Shown: positions 15,618 through 22,922 of the stretch, one piece after another
Position numbering within the stretch: the stretch's first letter is position 1
How the letters are laid out: each line of letters begins with the position of its first letter
Source of the DNA: Campylobacteraceae bacterium
GTDB taxonomy: Bacteria > Campylobacterota > Campylobacteria > Campylobacterales > Campylobacteraceae
Direction of reading: 5' to 3'
DNA: 38,950 nt
Assembly: GCA_031274495.1 (NCBI GenBank)
Contig: JAISQB010000014.1
Coordinates: 1 to 38,950, forward strand
The notes under the pieces: generated by a model
Database searches by the model: none
The model's input: only the letters and a program-made list of their open reading frames with translations
Told to the model about the DNA's origin: nothing
Made by a program: the position numbers and the translations under genes

Positions 15618-17696
15618 ATGCCGCTAAACTACCCAAATTCACACGACTACAGAGCGGCTTTTCAATATATACGGGAGAGTTTGACAGACCCTGTCTTGAA
15701 AGAGGGCTTTGTCAAGACTAATGTGTTAGGGCCGCAAGTCTTTAGCGGCAATTTCGCATACGCGTATGAGATCACCTCTTTGTATAGGATAAAGTACGCC
15801 GTGCGCTGCTTCCGTTACTATTCAAAAGACCGCGAGGAGCGCTATGTCGCTATATCGAGATTTTTAAAGCAGCTCAAATCTTACTACTTTGTAGATTTTG
15901 AATACCAAACCAAAGGCATCACCATACGGGGTATCAAATACCCTATCGTCAAAATGGCGTGGGTGGACGGCGATTTGCTGGGGCAATTCATAGCCGACAA
16001 CCACTCCCACCGCCGCCGCCTGAAAAATCTCATCAGCTCACTCATCGAGCTTGCAAGGTTCATCGAACACCACAACTTCGCGCACGGAGATATACAGCCA
16101 GGAAACATCATAGTCAACAACGACGGTAAAGATTTGAAACTCATCGACTACGACGGCATATATGTCAAAGAGCTTCAAAGCTTCGGCAACTGCGAGTGCG
16201 GCACACCCAATTTTCAGCACCCAAAAAGAGAGAACGCGTGGAACGCGAAGCTGGATAGATTTGCCTTTATAGCTCTTTATGTCGCGCTAAACGCGCTTGT
16301 GGAGCGCTACTCTTTGTGGGAAGAGCTCTCTTGCGATGCTGAATCTATCATCTTTGTGGCGGCGGACTATGAGGATACGAAAAATTCAAAAGCTTTTCAC
16401 AAACTCTTGCAAATTGAAAATATAAAAAAAGATGTGCAAAAGTTCCAAAGAATTTGCGAATCCTCTTTCCGTAAAATCCCCTCGCTTGATGATTTTATCG
16501 CGGGTAAAAATATCCCACACTATTACAAAACAAGCAAACTGGTCTACGCCGCCAGCGCCATCATCGCACTTGGAGCACTCACGATATACTTTTTGGAGCA
16601 CAACTATACGGTAGATGAGATGGGCGAAAAAGCCTCAAAGATAAAAGAGTTTTTTGTAAGCCAAGATGATGAGTTAAAAATTCCAAAAGTTGTAGCCGAA
16701 CTCCCGCGCAAAACGGAGCCGATCTTGCGTACAGCGAAGGATTACGCCTCTACGATTAAACAGCTCGACGACCTGCACTCGCAACTGCCAAACGACAACG
16801 ATATCACGCTGCTCACCGCCGTGACATACGCCATAAGCGGTTACGATGACGATAGACTCGCCGCTCTCATAGGTCCGCTGAATGAGAAAAAGATGGAGGA
16901 CTCGAGGCTCTACTTTGTGTTATCAGCGCTTAATTGGCGCAAAAACGATATCGAAAAGGCGAGCTTCTTTTTGGATTTGGCAATAGGCGACCAGCATATG
17001 GATGATAAACTTAAAAAGATAGCCCTGCCGCTTAGCAACATTATAAAAGCAGAGTTAAACTCGCATAACCGTTACAAAAATACCCAAGGGTTTGATGAGC
17101 GGGGCGGCAAGGCGTTTGCATTGGCGATGTTGAAGTGGGAAAATAGCCACGCACAGCAGTTTAATGAACTCTACCTAAACGGCTTTATCGGTTTTTCCAA
17201 CGAGTATCCGTTTGATATCACGAACCAATCGTTCACGGAGTGGTTTGATGCGTATATGGGTTACAATATGGGCAAGAGCCTGAAAATGCTCATCAATCTG
17301 TACGAAAAGTACCCCAAAAACGCGAATCTTTTGTATCGGATAGTGGTCAATGTCGCAAGTTTGTATGTGGAGGGCAGCGAGGGCAAATGCTATTTTCGCC
17401 GCGACAAATATCTGAAAGTCGCCAAAGAGCTCAAGCAAGAGTCGGTGATGCCGAGTGCAAAAAGCGCCGTCGGTTTTGCCAAACAGCTGGTCGATCTACA
17501 CTTTTCGCAGGGGCAAAGCTACTACGCGCTCGCCCTTGCCTACTACGCGAATGATGAATTTGACATCGCGGAGGGCATCGCAAATATCGCCAAGATAAAA
17601 TTGACGCAAAACGACACGGACGAGACAAAAAAGCAGATCGAAGCGCTTTTGAAAAACATCAGCGACAGCAAATCGTGCAGACAAAACAGCTCGTAA
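15618..17696 (+). CDS. Membrane-anchored protein kinase with helical repeat tail (triad gene 3)
   Basis: A 692-residue protein. Residues about 35-300 are a protein-kinase-like domain: loop GPQVFSGNFAYAYEI at 38-52, strand YAVRCF at 60-65, catalytic loop HGDIQPGNII at 156-165 (D158, N163), and metal loop DYDG at 177-180 followed by GTPNFQHP at 195-202. The usual beta-3 Lys position is Arg63. Residues about 308-326 form one transmembrane helix, so the kinase faces the cytoplasm and the roughly 365-residue tail faces the periplasm. The tail is alpha-helical with TPR/Sel1-like character, suggesting a sensor or docking surface. Kinases with HGD and DYDG followed by a (N/P)xxQHP segment are known partners of PP2C and VWA genes. 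The gene ends at the edge of a repeat cluster. Confidence 0.84.
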   Translation: MPLNYPNSHDYRAAFQYIRESLTDPVLKEGFVKTNVLGPQVFSGNFAYAYEITSLYRIKYAVRCFRYYSKDREERYVAISRFLKQLKSYYFVDFEYQTKGITIRGIKYPIVKMAWVDGDLLGQFIADNHSHRRRLKNLISSLIELARFIEHHNFAHGDIQPGNIIVNNDGKDLKLIDYDGIYVKELQSFGNCECGTPNFQHPKRENAWNAKLDRFAFIALYVALNALVERYSLWEELSCDAESIIFVAADYEDTKNSKAFHKLLQIENIKKDVQKFQRICESSFRKIPSLDDFIAGKNIPHYYKTSKLVYAASAIIALGALTIYFLEHNYTVDEMGEKASKIKEFFVSQDDELKIPKVVAELPRKTEPILRTAKDYASTIKQLDDLHSQLPNDNDITLLTAVTYAISGYDDDRLAALIGPLNEKKMEDSRLYFVLSALNWRKNDIEKASFFLDLAIGDQHMDDKLKKIALPLSNIIKAELNSHNRYKNTQGFDERGGKAFALAMLKWENSHAQQFNELYLNGFIGFSNEYPFDITNQSFTEWFDAYMGYNMGKSLKMLINLYEKYPKNANLLYRIVVNVASLYVEGSEGKCYFRRDKYLKVAKELKQESVMPSAKSAVGFAKQLVDLHFSQGQSYYALALAYYANDEFDIAEGIANIAKIKLTQNDTDETKKQIEALLKNISDSKSCRQNSS

Positions 17697-18202
17697 TATC
17701 GCCAGATTTGCGCGAGGGCGTGTTGAAATGTTAAGGGTCATTTTTGAATTTTTCACCGCCGCGATACAAATCTATAGCCGGCAACTATTTGTAATGTCAC
17801 TAAATCTGTGCGGGAGCGGCGAGAGTGTTTATAAAGATGTGGTTGAAATGTCGCGAGGGTTTTGCGCCTTTCACCGCCGCGATAGAAGAAGTAATGGGTA
17901 TAGCCGAAGCCATTGTAGTGTTGCTGCGCATATATGGCAATTATGGTAAAACTGTCACACACCCCATATATCGCCCGATTTGTGCGAGGGCGGGAAGAGT
18001 GTGCCAAAATGTCGCGAGGGTCACTTTTGGATTTTTCGCCGCCGCGATAAAATAGGTAACGAGTATAGTCGGTAGCCATTGCAAGGTTACAATTATGATA
18101 AAAACTATCACACACCCTATATATCACCCAATTTGTGCGAGGGCGGGAAGAGTGTGCCAAAATGTCGCAAGGGTCACTTTTGAATTTTTCACCGCCGCGA
18201 TA
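17696..18202. repeat. Cluster of four diverged ~85-100-bp repeats (unit ~155 bp)
   Basis: Four related copies lie between the kinase gene and rbr: A 17696-17766, B 17802-17884, C 17951-18049 and D 18104-18202. Each ends in CGCCGCGATA; the others share GCGAGGGCGGGAAGAGTGTG and GTCGCGAGGGTCAC in varying degree. Spacing between the shared ends is 118, 165 and 153 bases. The intervening sequence is also related (CCATTGCAAGGTT, CAATTATGG), so the true unit is about 155 bases and this is a decaying tandem array. C and D differ at 7 of 99 positions. Every difference is a transition, and in every case C has G/C where D has A/T. Copy A begins on the last base of the kinase stop. No transposase gene or terminal inverted repeat is visible. 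Confidence 0.8.
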
Positions 18203-18364
18203 CAAATCTACCATTGCAAGGTTGCCGCGCATATGTAGCAATTATGGCGAAAGCCCATCGCGTCGTTATTTAAGCGATAAAAGGTAGATGTAAAACGGAT
18301 AAGTTTGGTTTTTTGAAGATAAGATGTTTTGCTTTGAGCCGCAAAGCCCAAAGCAAAACCGGGT
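18203..18364. other. Remainder of the non-coding spacer before rbr
   Basis: Together with the repeat cluster this completes a 668-base stretch without a convincing gene. The first 55 bases carry the tail of repeat unit D (CCATTGCAAGGTT, GCGCATATGTAGCAATTATGG). The rest holds GCGATAAAAGGTAGATG, a possible remnant of another unit, and then the rbr hairpin. I see no ORF with a ribosome binding site. Confidence 0.5.
18326..18359 (-). terminator. Strong hairpin downstream of rbr
   Basis: GTTTTGCTTTG (18326-18336) and CAAAGCAAAAC (18349-18359) form a perfect 11-bp inverted repeat with a 12-base loop, starting 6 bases beyond the rbr stop on the minus strand. The following minus-strand bases are only moderately T-rich (ATCTTATCTTC), so termination may be partial. 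An internal GCTTTG/CAAAGC pairing offers an alternative fold. Confidence 0.55.
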
Positions 18365-19012
18365 TTAGCCTAAAAACTCGCGTTTAAAGTACTCTTTCGG
18401 AGCGCCGCAAAGTGGGCAGGCGCTTGGGGCTTTTTTGCCTTTGTGGACGTGTCCGCATATCTCGCAGACCCAAGACTCCTCCTCTTCGTCCTCAAAAAAG
18501 CCGTTTTTCTCGAGCTTCTCTTTTTGGGCAAGATACTCTCTCTCGTGTTCGGTCTCTACTTTCGCGATAGCTCTAAATAGCCTTGCGAGCGCGCTATGAC
18601 CCTCATCTTTGGCGATAGCTTCAAACTCCGGATACATTGTGGTGTATTCGTAGTTTTCGCCCTCCGCGCCGTAGATCAGGTTTTTAGCCGTAGTGTCCAA
18701 CTCGAAGCCGTGGATTAGCTTGTTGTACTCTTTGTACTCGGCTCTGGCGTGCCACATTTCGTTGAGTGCCGCTTCACGGAAGTGAGCCGCGATTTGATGT
18801 AAGCCCTCTTTTTGGGCGACTTCGGCGAATAGGTCGTATTTGTTTCGCGCCATCGATTCGCCCGCAAACGCCTTCATCAGATTGACCGCAGTCAAATTTG
18901 TGGTGATACACTCCATCTCCTTACCACAGCAAACAAGCGTTCCGCCTCCCACGCTTTGCACCTCTACCTCATTGCCGCAGATGTTACAGCGGTATGTTTC
19001 GTATTTTCTCAT
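18365..19012 (-). CDS. rbr: Desulforubrerythrin (peroxide reductase)
   Basis: This 215-residue, three-domain non-haem iron protein reduces hydrogen peroxide in the cytoplasm. Residues 1-38 are a desulforedoxin-like iron site (C9, C12, C28, C29). Residues about 45-175 are the four-helix diiron domain with ExxH-type ligands (AALNEMWHARAEY, AIAKVETEHEREY). Residues about 180-213 are a rubredoxin domain (CEICGHVHKG ... CPLCGAPKEYF). This order is the desulforubrerythrin (Rrc) type known from C. jejuni. AAGGAG lies 6-7 bases before the ATG. A perfect 9-bp inverted repeat in the promoter suggests PerR/Fur control. Confidence 0.93.
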   Translation of the reverse strand: MRKYETYRCNICGNEVEVQSVGGGTLVCCGKEMECITTNLTAVNLMKAFAGESMARNKYDLFAEVAQKEGLHQIAAHFREAALNEMWHARAEYKEYNKLIHGFELDTTAKNLIYGAEGENYEYTTMYPEFEAIAKDEGHSALARLFRAIAKVETEHEREYLAQKEKLEKNGFFEDEEEESWVCEICGHVHKGKKAPSACPLCGAPKEYFKREFLG

Positions 19013-19030
19013 CTTTTTCTCCTTGTAATG

Positions 19031-19054
19031 GATAATTATTATTACATAATTATC
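19031..19054 (-). promoter_or_regulatory. Perfect inverted repeat (putative PerR/Fur box) at the rbr promoter
   Basis: GATAATTAT (19031-19039) and ATAATTATC (19046-19054) are exact inverted copies separated by TATTAC, 19 bases upstream of the rbr ATG. The AT-rich ATAATTAT arms resemble Fur-family operators. On the minus strand the element covers the only plausible -10 (TGTAATAAT), so binding would block transcription. PerR is encoded about 5 kb away and is the obvious candidate regulator. Confidence 0.65.
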
Positions 19055-19055
19055 T

Positions 19056-19778
19056 TTATTTCTTGATTAAAAAAGTAAAAATATAGTGCGTTAAATATAT
19101 GGCAAAAAATAGCTGTAAAAATAGCCCCACTAACGGTATCAGCGCTAAAAGATAAAATACGAAAGTTATAAACAGCAAGCTCACGCCCCCGCGTCTCAAA
19201 AGCTCTTTTATCCCCACATCATCGGTGATATTTGAGGTGACATCAAAAATCAAAAGTTTATAAAAGAGGTAAAAAAACGGCGCGTTGATGGCAAGGATAT
19301 TTAAAACCGGCACAAACATCAGCGGGATGACCAAAATCAGCAGCAGTAGAAATTTTAGCAGTATAAATATAGTAGTTGAAATCGTCTTTGCAACACTTAC
19401 GGAGCGCAGTTCATACTCGCCGTAGTATCTTTTATGCAGCGTTTTAACGACTACGGGCGTCAAAAATCCAAGGCAGAGCACGCCTATAATGACGCTAAAG
19501 ATTACCGCCAAAAACGCCCCGAAAAAGTAGATGATGATAGAGATAAGGTAGTGGACTATCGCAAAACTTAAGATTTTTGAAATGATGGGGTAGCTATTCT
19601 CAAGCGCTGTGCCATCATCTAAAGAGGCTTTCAAAATATCCAACAGCTCTCCCGCTCCCAGCAGGGCAAGAGATAGAAGTACCCCAAGCGCGATGAAAAG
19701 CGGAAGCAGAGTGAGCGTCAAAAACTTTTTGGAGAAAAAGTCGTTGATGCTCTTGGATAAAACGCTTATATGTTTCAT
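19056..19778 (-). CDS. EI24-domain membrane protein (CysZ-like)
   Basis: A 240-residue integral membrane protein with about five or six hydrophobic segments, including LTLLPLFIALGVLLSLALL near residue 21, a long helix pair near 75-110, FILLKFLLLLILVIPLMFV near 140-158, and a C-terminal pair. The pattern and a basic hinge (KTLHKRYYGEYELRSVSVAKT) match the EI24/CysZ family, which includes sulfate permease CysZ, but the substrate here is unknown. I start at ATG 19778 because it overlaps the dUTPase stop as ATGA; in-frame sequence further upstream is only the shadow of that gene. rbr begins 43 bases after its stop. Confidence 0.75.
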   Translation of the reverse strand: MKHISVLSKSINDFFSKKFLTLTLLPLFIALGVLLSLALLGAGELLDILKASLDDGTALENSYPIISKILSFAIVHYLISIIIYFFGAFLAVIFSVIIGVLCLGFLTPVVVKTLHKRYYGEYELRSVSVAKTISTTIFILLKFLLLLILVIPLMFVPVLNILAINAPFFYLFYKLLIFDVTSNITDDVGIKELLRRGGVSLLFITFVFYLLALIPLVGLFLQLFFAIYLTHYIFTFLIKK

Positions 19779-20473
19779 ATCGTTTTTTTGTAAGCCTCCT
19801 GTAGCTTTGCATATATCGCGTCTATATTTTGCGTGCCGCTTTTTAGAATGTCGAGCATAACGGTATTGTCCTCTTTGCCGCCCCACACTTTTTTGTAGGT
19901 GCCCTCTTTGTAGCCGTTGTCTTGGCGGAAGCGGTTTAGGACATTTTTCGCGATATAGTACTGATATAGCAACGAAAGGTTGATGCCGCACTTCAGAGAT
20001 AGCGTGAAATACTCCACAAGCATCGGATCAAACTGCGCGTAACCTCTGGCGGTGGCTTTGTGGATGATGACCTCCGTGTCGTTGATAATCTCAAACGGAT
20101 TTGCCGCGTCTATGTTAAATGGGTCGGAGCAGAACTCTTTGAAGCCTTGCATATTTTCTATGTTGTCCACTATCGCGTCTATATCGCCCAAATTATTATG
20201 TTTGTAGTGCTCTAAAATAAGGCTCATTATAAAGTGCCACACATCGACTATCTCCACCCTGACATTTTCCCAATCTATCGGTTTTTTCAAATCTTTCCAG
20301 TGCTTCCACTGAAAGCTGTCCACGAGCTCAGCGCACTCCATATAGATACATCTGCGCCAATTTATAATATTGTTTGTTTTTGTGTAGCCGTTCTCCCAGC
20401 CTTGCCCGTTCGTGTCGTCATTTAACGAGCGCTGAAGTTCAAACATAGCCTTAAGTTTTTCTTGATTTGTCAT
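19775..20473 (-). CDS. dut: Dimeric (all-alpha) dUTPase
   Basis: The 232-residue product belongs to the all-alpha NTP pyrophosphatase superfamily, the dimeric dUTPase used by Campylobacter. It hydrolyses dUTP to dUMP, keeping uracil out of DNA. Metal-binding motifs appear as MECAELVDSF (ExxxE/D) near residue 45 and VEIVDVWHFI (ExxD) near residue 72, with the WKHWK segment between them. ATG 20473 is preferred over an in-frame GTG at 20482 because GAGGGAG lies about 9 bases before the ATG and abuts the GTG. The stop overlaps the EI24 gene start by four bases, so the two are probably coupled. Confidence 0.9.
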   Translation of the reverse strand: MTNQEKLKAMFELQRSLNDDTNGQGWENGYTKTNNIINWRRCIYMECAELVDSFQWKHWKDLKKPIDWENVRVEIVDVWHFIMSLILEHYKHNNLGDIDAIVDNIENMQGFKEFCSDPFNIDAANPFEIINDTEVIIHKATARGYAQFDPMLVEYFTLSLKCGINLSLLYQYYIAKNVLNRFRQDNGYKEGTYKKVWGGKEDNTVMLDILKSGTQNIDAIYAKLQEAYKKTI

Positions 20474-20503
20474 TTTTTCCACTCCCTCAAATTTTAGTCT
20501 CGG

Positions 20504-20509
20504 ATTATA
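20504..20509 (-). promoter_or_regulatory. Extended -10 promoter of dut
   Basis: On the minus strand the sequence reads CTGATATAATCC: TG, one base and a perfect TATAAT, with TTTTT-like A/T sequence upstream, 30 bases before the dut ATG. Confidence 0.6.
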
Positions 20510-20528
20510 TCAGTTTTTGGTGATGAAT

Positions 20529-22100
20529 TCACAACTCTTTTTTATCGGCAAAAAGATTAAACGCGGTTTTTACAAACGGATGTTCCAATAACTCCTGTTC
20601 GGTTTTTGCGGCAAGCTCTCTCTCTCTTTCCAACTGCGCCCTTTGTTCGGCTAATTTGGCTTGCCTTGCAGCCTCTTTTGCCTCCTCTTCGGCTTTTTCG
20701 AGCTGCTCTTTTTCTTTGCCTATGTGATTTACGACAAGCTTGGTTTTGATACCGAAAATATCCCAAGTAAACTGCCGTATTATGCCGTACCCCTCGCGGA
20801 TGGTCTTTCGCTCGCCGTTCATCGCGTGGGAGTTAAGATGAAGTTCGTCTTCTCTGAACTCCACAAACTCCACATTTTTCTCAAAGCATTCGCCAAGTTC
20901 GATATCTCTGTCGGCTAATTTTGCTATGAGCTCTTTAAATTTACCGCTGCCTTCAAACTCTTTTTTTGCCGGACTTTGCATCTGCATTGTCGCCTGCACG
21001 AGGGGGGCGGGCTCTTTTTTGGGCTCTGTAAAATCTATCTTTTGGCTCTCAATGGAGGCTATGAGGTCATCTATCTTGTCGATATTTAGCACTTCCATCA
21101 TTTTAAAAAATATAAGAGCTAACACAAAGCCGTTTTCGGGATTTAGGTACAGAAGACTTTTAGCTTCGCTCAAAACTCTAAAAAACCACTCGCAGCGGCG
21201 CGGCGTGAATTTTGAGTCGTCTTGGTTGAAATATCTATCTTTCAGGTACGATATCATCTCATCTATAATGACGCCGCACTCGTAATGCTCGAGCTCTTTT
21301 AAAAACTCAAGAGCCTTTTTCCTGTCGCCCTCCATAATGCATTTGAATATCTCTTTTAATTTATCGGGGTCCAATAGTCCCAACATCAAAGCCGCCGATG
21401 AAGGCGTGAGGTCGCTTTTTGAAAATATGATAGCTTGATCAAGCAGCGTCAAAGTGTCACGAAGCGAACCGTTTCCCGCCCGCGCGATAATTTCCAGCGC
21501 CTCCCTTTCGTACTTTATCCCCTCAAGGTTTAGGATATGCTCCAGATGTTTTACCGTATCTTCGCGCGAGATTTGTTTAAACCGAAAGTGTTGCGTGCGC
21601 GAAAGTATCGTTGCGGGGAGCTTCATAGGGTCGGTTGTGGCGAGGATAAATTTGATATATTCGGGCGGCTCTTCAAGTGTTTTAAGAAGCGCGTTAAAGG
21701 CTTCGCGCGTGAGCATATGAACCTCGTCGATGATAAATATCTTAAATCTTGCAGTCGTGGGCTTATATCTTGTCTTTTCTATCAACTCCCTGATATCGTC
21801 TATTTTGCGCGAACTTGCCGCGTCCATCTCGATGATATCGATGTGCCTGCTTTCGTTTGCCATAATGCAGTTGGGACAAGTTTCGCAAGGGTTTTTTGTG
21901 GGTCCTTGGTCGCATACTAAAGCTTTTGCAAATATTCTTGCCGTGGATGTTTTGCCGCTTCCTCTAAGCCCTGAAAATAGATAAGCGTGAGAGAGTCTGT
22001 TTTGCGAAAGAGCCGATGAGAGCGTCGTTATAATCGCGTCTTGTCCTATCAGTTTGTCAAAATTGGATGGTCTGTATTTTAAAGCCAAAACCTGCGACAC
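20529..22100 (-). CDS. dnaX: DNA polymerase III gamma/tau subunit
   Basis: This 523-residue clamp-loader ATPase shows ALKYRPSNFDKLIGQ at the N-terminus, Walker A GLRGSGKTSTARIFAKAL near residues 44-61, a zinc module C69 ... CETCPNCIMA, Walker B IFIIDEVHML near 121-130, sensor-1 LATTDPMKLP near 153-162, and GNGSLRDTLTLLDQAI near 211-226 as sensor 2. The region after about residue 360 is a variable tau-like tail ending in a Glu/Ala-rich helix. The start is GTG 22100 with AGGAG 7 bases upstream. No correctly phased slippery heptamer for a -1 gamma product was seen. Confidence 0.93.
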   Translation of the reverse strand: MSQVLALKYRPSNFDKLIGQDAIITTLSSALSQNRLSHAYLFSGLRGSGKTSTARIFAKALVCDQGPTKNPCETCPNCIMANESRHIDIIEMDAASSRKIDDIRELIEKTRYKPTTARFKIFIIDEVHMLTREAFNALLKTLEEPPEYIKFILATTDPMKLPATILSRTQHFRFKQISREDTVKHLEHILNLEGIKYEREALEIIARAGNGSLRDTLTLLDQAIIFSKSDLTPSSAALMLGLLDPDKLKEIFKCIMEGDRKKALEFLKELEHYECGVIIDEMISYLKDRYFNQDDSKFTPRRCEWFFRVLSEAKSLLYLNPENGFVLALIFFKMMEVLNIDKIDDLIASIESQKIDFTEPKKEPAPLVQATMQMQSPAKKEFEGSGKFKELIAKLADRDIELGECFEKNVEFVEFREDELHLNSHAMNGERKTIREGYGIIRQFTWDIFGIKTKLVVNHIGKEKEQLEKAEEEAKEAARQAKLAEQRAQLERERELAAKTEQELLEHPFVKTAFNLFADKKEL

Positions 22101-22129
22101 AAAAAACTCCTAATCAAGAATAAAAGATG

Positions 22130-22135
22130 ATTTTA
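22130..22135 (-). promoter_or_regulatory. Possible -10 box of dnaX
   Basis: TAAAAT on the minus strand (AGTAGTAAAATCATC), 29 bases before the dnaX GTG, in the 76-base spacer after murI. Confidence 0.4.
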
Positions 22136-22149
22136 CTACTTATTTGATT

Positions 22150-22179
22150 AAAAAAACGAATAGCCCTCGGGCGCGGCTA
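22150..22179 (-). terminator. Rho-independent terminator of murI
   Basis: On the minus strand TAGCC, which includes the murI stop TAG, pairs with GGCTA after a GC-rich loop (22161-22179). It is followed by TTCGTTTTTTT. The stem is short but the T-run is good, and it separates murI from dnaX. Confidence 0.5.
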
Positions 22180-22920
22180 ATTTTTAAGCCACAAATCAGC
22201 CGTGTATTCGAGGGTTTTCACATTGTCGGAAGCTAAAAGCTTTAGCGTGGTTTGGTTTTTGCTTTTGGTAAGAGAACATTTTGACTCCAGATACTCAACT
22301 ATCGCCTCTCCTGAGTGGATTAGGACGCTTTTTGGGAAGTGGGCTTGCAGGGCTTTTGAGATGAGCGGGAAGTGCGTGCAGCCCAGTATCACGGCGTCGG
22401 GGTCTTGTTTGATATCTTTTAGATAGTACTCTATCGCGCTTTGTAAAACCTCCCCTTCAAAAAGCCCCTCTTCGACGATGGGGACAAACAAGGACGGACT
22501 TAGAGAGATGAGGTTGGAGTAGCCTTTTTGGCGCAAAAGTTTTTCGTATTGACCGCTGTTTATCGTAGCTTTTGTGCCGAGTATCAAGATGGAGGCGTCT
22601 TTGTTTTTTAGTCTGTTGGCGACGGCTAAGACACCGGGTTCTATAACGCCGAATACTTCAAACGGGGCGTTTTTTTGAAGCTCGCCAAGGGCGTGCGCGC
22701 TTACTGTGTTGCACGCTACTATCATTATATCTATATCAAAAGTCTTTAGATATTCAAGCGCTTCAAGGGAGTATTTGATGATGGTTTGGGGCTCTTTTGT
22801 ACCGTAAGGCACCCTCGCCGTATCGCCAAAATATACTATCTCGTCAAAAAGTCTATGCCCAATCAGGCTTTTCGCGACCGTAAGTCCCCCTACGCCGCTA
22901 TCATACACGCCCGCTCTCAA
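22177..22920 (-). CDS. murI: Glutamate racemase
   Basis: This 247-residue, cofactor-independent racemase makes D-glutamate for peptidoglycan. VYDSGVGGLTV at residues 5-15 carries the early Asp-Ser, VYFGDTARVPYG near 29-40 follows, VACNTVSAHAL near 68-78 contains the first catalytic Cys, and ILGCTHFPLI near 178-187 contains the second Cys and His. The start is TTG 22920, two bases after the rho stop, with AAGGAT overlapping the rho end. The first residues MRAGVYDSG match the family start, and no ATG is available. It is probably co-transcribed with rho. Confidence 0.92.
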   Translation of the reverse strand: MRAGVYDSGVGGLTVAKSLIGHRLFDEIVYFGDTARVPYGTKEPQTIIKYSLEALEYLKTFDIDIMIVACNTVSAHALGELQKNAPFEVFGVIEPGVLAVANRLKNKDASILILGTKATINSGQYEKLLRQKGYSNLISLSPSLFVPIVEEGLFEGEVLQSAIEYYLKDIKQDPDAVILGCTHFPLISKALQAHFPKSVLIHSGEAIVEYLESKCSLTKSKNQTTLKLLASDNVKTLEYTADLWLKN

Positions 22921-22922
22921 CC

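Noticed and set aside
14024-17696. Anti-phage defence island
   Set aside because: No nuclease, methylase, helicase or other defence gene accompanies the triad; a signalling or stress role fits better.
17696-18202. CRISPR array
   Set aside because: Repeats are too long and diverged, spacing is irregular (118, 165, 153), the intervening sequences are related to each other, and no cas gene is nearby.
17753-18241. Open minus-strand frame of 162 codons across the repeats, with recurring YRGGEK and AHSSRPRTN segments
   Set aside because: It is open because two of the repeat spacings are multiples of three. Differences between copies are mostly amino-acid changing, there is no ribosome site, and copy A is out of phase.
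19779-19991. N-terminal extension of the EI24 protein
   Set aside because: The extension is Arg/His/Lys-rich out-of-frame sequence of the dUTPase gene; ATG 19778 with the ATGA overlap is the natural start.
20529-22100. Programmed -1 frameshift producing a short DnaX gamma form at AAAAAAG (around 21011-21017)
   Set aside because: The A-run is not phased as a slippery heptamer in this frame (codons AAA AAA GAG), and no clear downstream stem was found.
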